Under the pieces are notes generated by a model. The model did not search any database and was not told the origin of the DNA. It was given only the letters and a program-made list of their open reading frames with translations. Shown in pieces: positions 6,583 through 7,108 of a stretch of DNA of 7,108 bases. Numbering within the stretch: the first letter of the stretch is position 1; each line of letters begins with the position of its first letter. Made by a program: the position numbers and the translations under genes. The DNA is from Parvularculaceae bacterium (lineage in GTDB: Bacteria > Pseudomonadota > Alphaproteobacteria > Caulobacterales > Parvularculaceae), in assembly GCA_004213235.1 (NCBI GenBank), contig SHAI01000132.1:1-7108 (forward strand), read 5' to 3'.

Positions 6583-6615
6583 CCGCCACTATCGGTTGGA
6601 ACGTAGCAGTTCTGG

Positions 6616-6637
6616 TTGCCGACATTTGTTTCGGCAA
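6616..6637 (+). promoter_or_regulatory. leader hairpin just upstream of the RND adaptor ribosome binding site
   Basis: TTGCCGA (6616-6622) and TCGGCAA (6631-6637) form a perfect 7-bp stem with an 8-base loop. It is followed by AATTATTTT, a partly U-rich run that is weak for termination, and then by GAGGGG (6647-6652), the ribosome binding site. It may be an operator, an attenuator or a leader stem. Confidence 0.45.
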
Positions 6638-6659
6638 AATTATTTTGAGGGGTAGGGCC

Positions 6660-7108
6660 ATGGGGCTATCTTCATCGGTCAAAATATCGCTGGCTATTTT
6701 GGCGCTTGTCCTGGTCTATTTCGGCGTTCATAGCCTTTTCGGCAGTGAGACCACCGTCGATGAAGAGGTAATAGGACCTGTCCTGTTCCACGTAATAGCG
6801 GAAGAAGTGCAATCAGAACCCCGGCAGGATGTCGTTAAGATCCGAGGGCGCAGCGAAGCCGCACGCAAAGTGACTGTCCGTGCTGAAACGCCTGGCATGA
6901 TTGAAGCCACACCTACCAAACCTGGCACGTATGTCAAAAAAGGGGACGTTTTATGCCAGCTGCGCGAAGATGCGCGGCGCGCCAACTTGAACGAAGCACG
7001 CGCGGCACAAAAACGTGCCAAGCTGGATTACGACGCTGCGGCGCGCCTCGCCGAAGAAGGTTTTCGCGCTGAAACGTCCCTAGCCGCTGTGCGCGCGGCA
7101 TTAGATCT
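6660..7108 (+). CDS. RND efflux periplasmic adaptor (membrane fusion protein), N-terminal part, cut by window end
   Basis: Only the first 149 codons are present; the frame is open to the right edge. The protein starts with a single hydrophobic segment (residues 9-27, KISLAILALVLVYFGV) that anchors it or acts as an uncleaved signal. From about 55 the sequence follows the adaptor family: a strand (QDVVKIRGRSEAARKVTVRAETPGMI, given here in outline, 57-81), the half-lipoyl end PGTYVKKGDVLCQL (88-101), then the first alpha-hairpin helix rich in Ala, Arg and Glu (102 onward, RANLNEARAAQKRAKLDYDAA, ending at LAEEGF). In this family the adaptor bridges an inner-membrane RND pump and an outer-membrane channel, and the pump gene normally follows; it would lie beyond the window. 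The ATG at 6660 is set by GAGGGG seven bases upstream and by the membrane anchor. There is no lipobox cysteine after the hydrophobic segment. The substrate cannot be predicted. Confidence 0.9.
   Translation, partial: MGLSSSVKISLAILALVLVYFGVHSLFGSETTVDEEVIGPVLFHVIAEEVQSEPRQDVVKIRGRSEAARKVTVRAETPGMIEATPTKPGTYVKKGDVLCQLREDARRANLNEARAAQKRAKLDYDAAARLAEEGFRAETSLAAVRAALD

Larger units (their letters stand above)
6191..6659. other. 469-nt intergenic region between queG and the RND adaptor gene
   Basis: No convincing gene is present. Short rightward frames exist (for example 6283-6477, starting with GTG; and 6431-6655), but they lack family features and the second overlaps the RND promoter. The region holds a nested stem structure (6273-6321), an odd palindrome CCCGTTTAACGGG (6456-6468), three tandem octamers (6508-6530), a promoter with a dyad in its spacer (6555-6582) and a leader hairpin (6616-6637). 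No regulator gene such as tetR precedes the efflux gene here. Confidence 0.5.

Noticed and set aside
6431..6655. Rightward 74-codon frame reaching the RND adaptor gene
   Set aside because: It runs through the predicted promoter, dyad and leader hairpin, and its residues look like translated non-coding DNA.
6728..7021. Minus-strand 97-codon frame at the right end
   Set aside because: It is the reverse shadow of the RND adaptor gene, whose plus-strand frame matches the family and has a good ribosome binding site.

Overview
The window reads as ordinary chromosomal DNA from an alphaproteobacterium. The evidence is the style of the proteins: QueG with the alphaproteobacterial motif layout, an AviM-free Ugd of the Rhizobiales/Rhodospirillales type, and an RND adaptor with the 'GRSEAARKVTVRAETPG' type core. 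Base composition is moderately GC-rich. The order or genus cannot be resolved by reading alone. No tRNA, rRNA, CRISPR array, insertion sequence, phage gene or integrase is visible.

Layout. (1) 40-540 (+): a small exported or membrane-anchored protein, possibly DUF4174-like. It converges on (2) 555-1859 (-): ugd, UDP-glucose 6-dehydrogenase. (3) 1860-2342: a 483-nt gap between divergent genes, holding two adjacent palindromes and an elaborate cysQ leader. (4) 2343-3173 (+): cysQ, 3'(2'),5'-bisphosphate nucleotidase, ending in a 16-bp tandem duplication. It converges on (5) 3194-4810 (-): an unrecognised polytopic membrane protein with a C-terminal soluble domain. (6) 4811-5044: divergent intergenic region. 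(7) 5045-6190 (+): queG, epoxyqueuosine reductase. (8) 6191-6659: a 469-nt gap with several inverted repeats and a good promoter facing right. (9) 6660 to the right edge (+): the first 149 codons of an RND-efflux periplasmic adaptor, cut off by the window end.

How the genes relate. They do not form one pathway. Ugd supplies UDP-glucuronate for envelope polysaccharides. CysQ clears PAP produced by sulfate assimilation or sulfotransfer. QueG finishes queuosine on tRNA. The last gene begins a probable multidrug or solute efflux operon. Each gene sits in its own short transcription unit, with alternating strands and hairpins at the junctions.

The hunt. I do not see a convincing new multi-gene system. 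The points most worth a second look are regulatory or structural. A hairpin overlaps the Shine-Dalgarno site of a three-codon minigene that overlaps the cysQ start. The tandem duplication sets the cysQ stop codon. The RND gene has a promoter with a dyad inside its spacer and a second perfect hairpin just before its ribosome binding site. A nested stem structure lies downstream of queG. The 538-residue membrane protein has no function I can assign.
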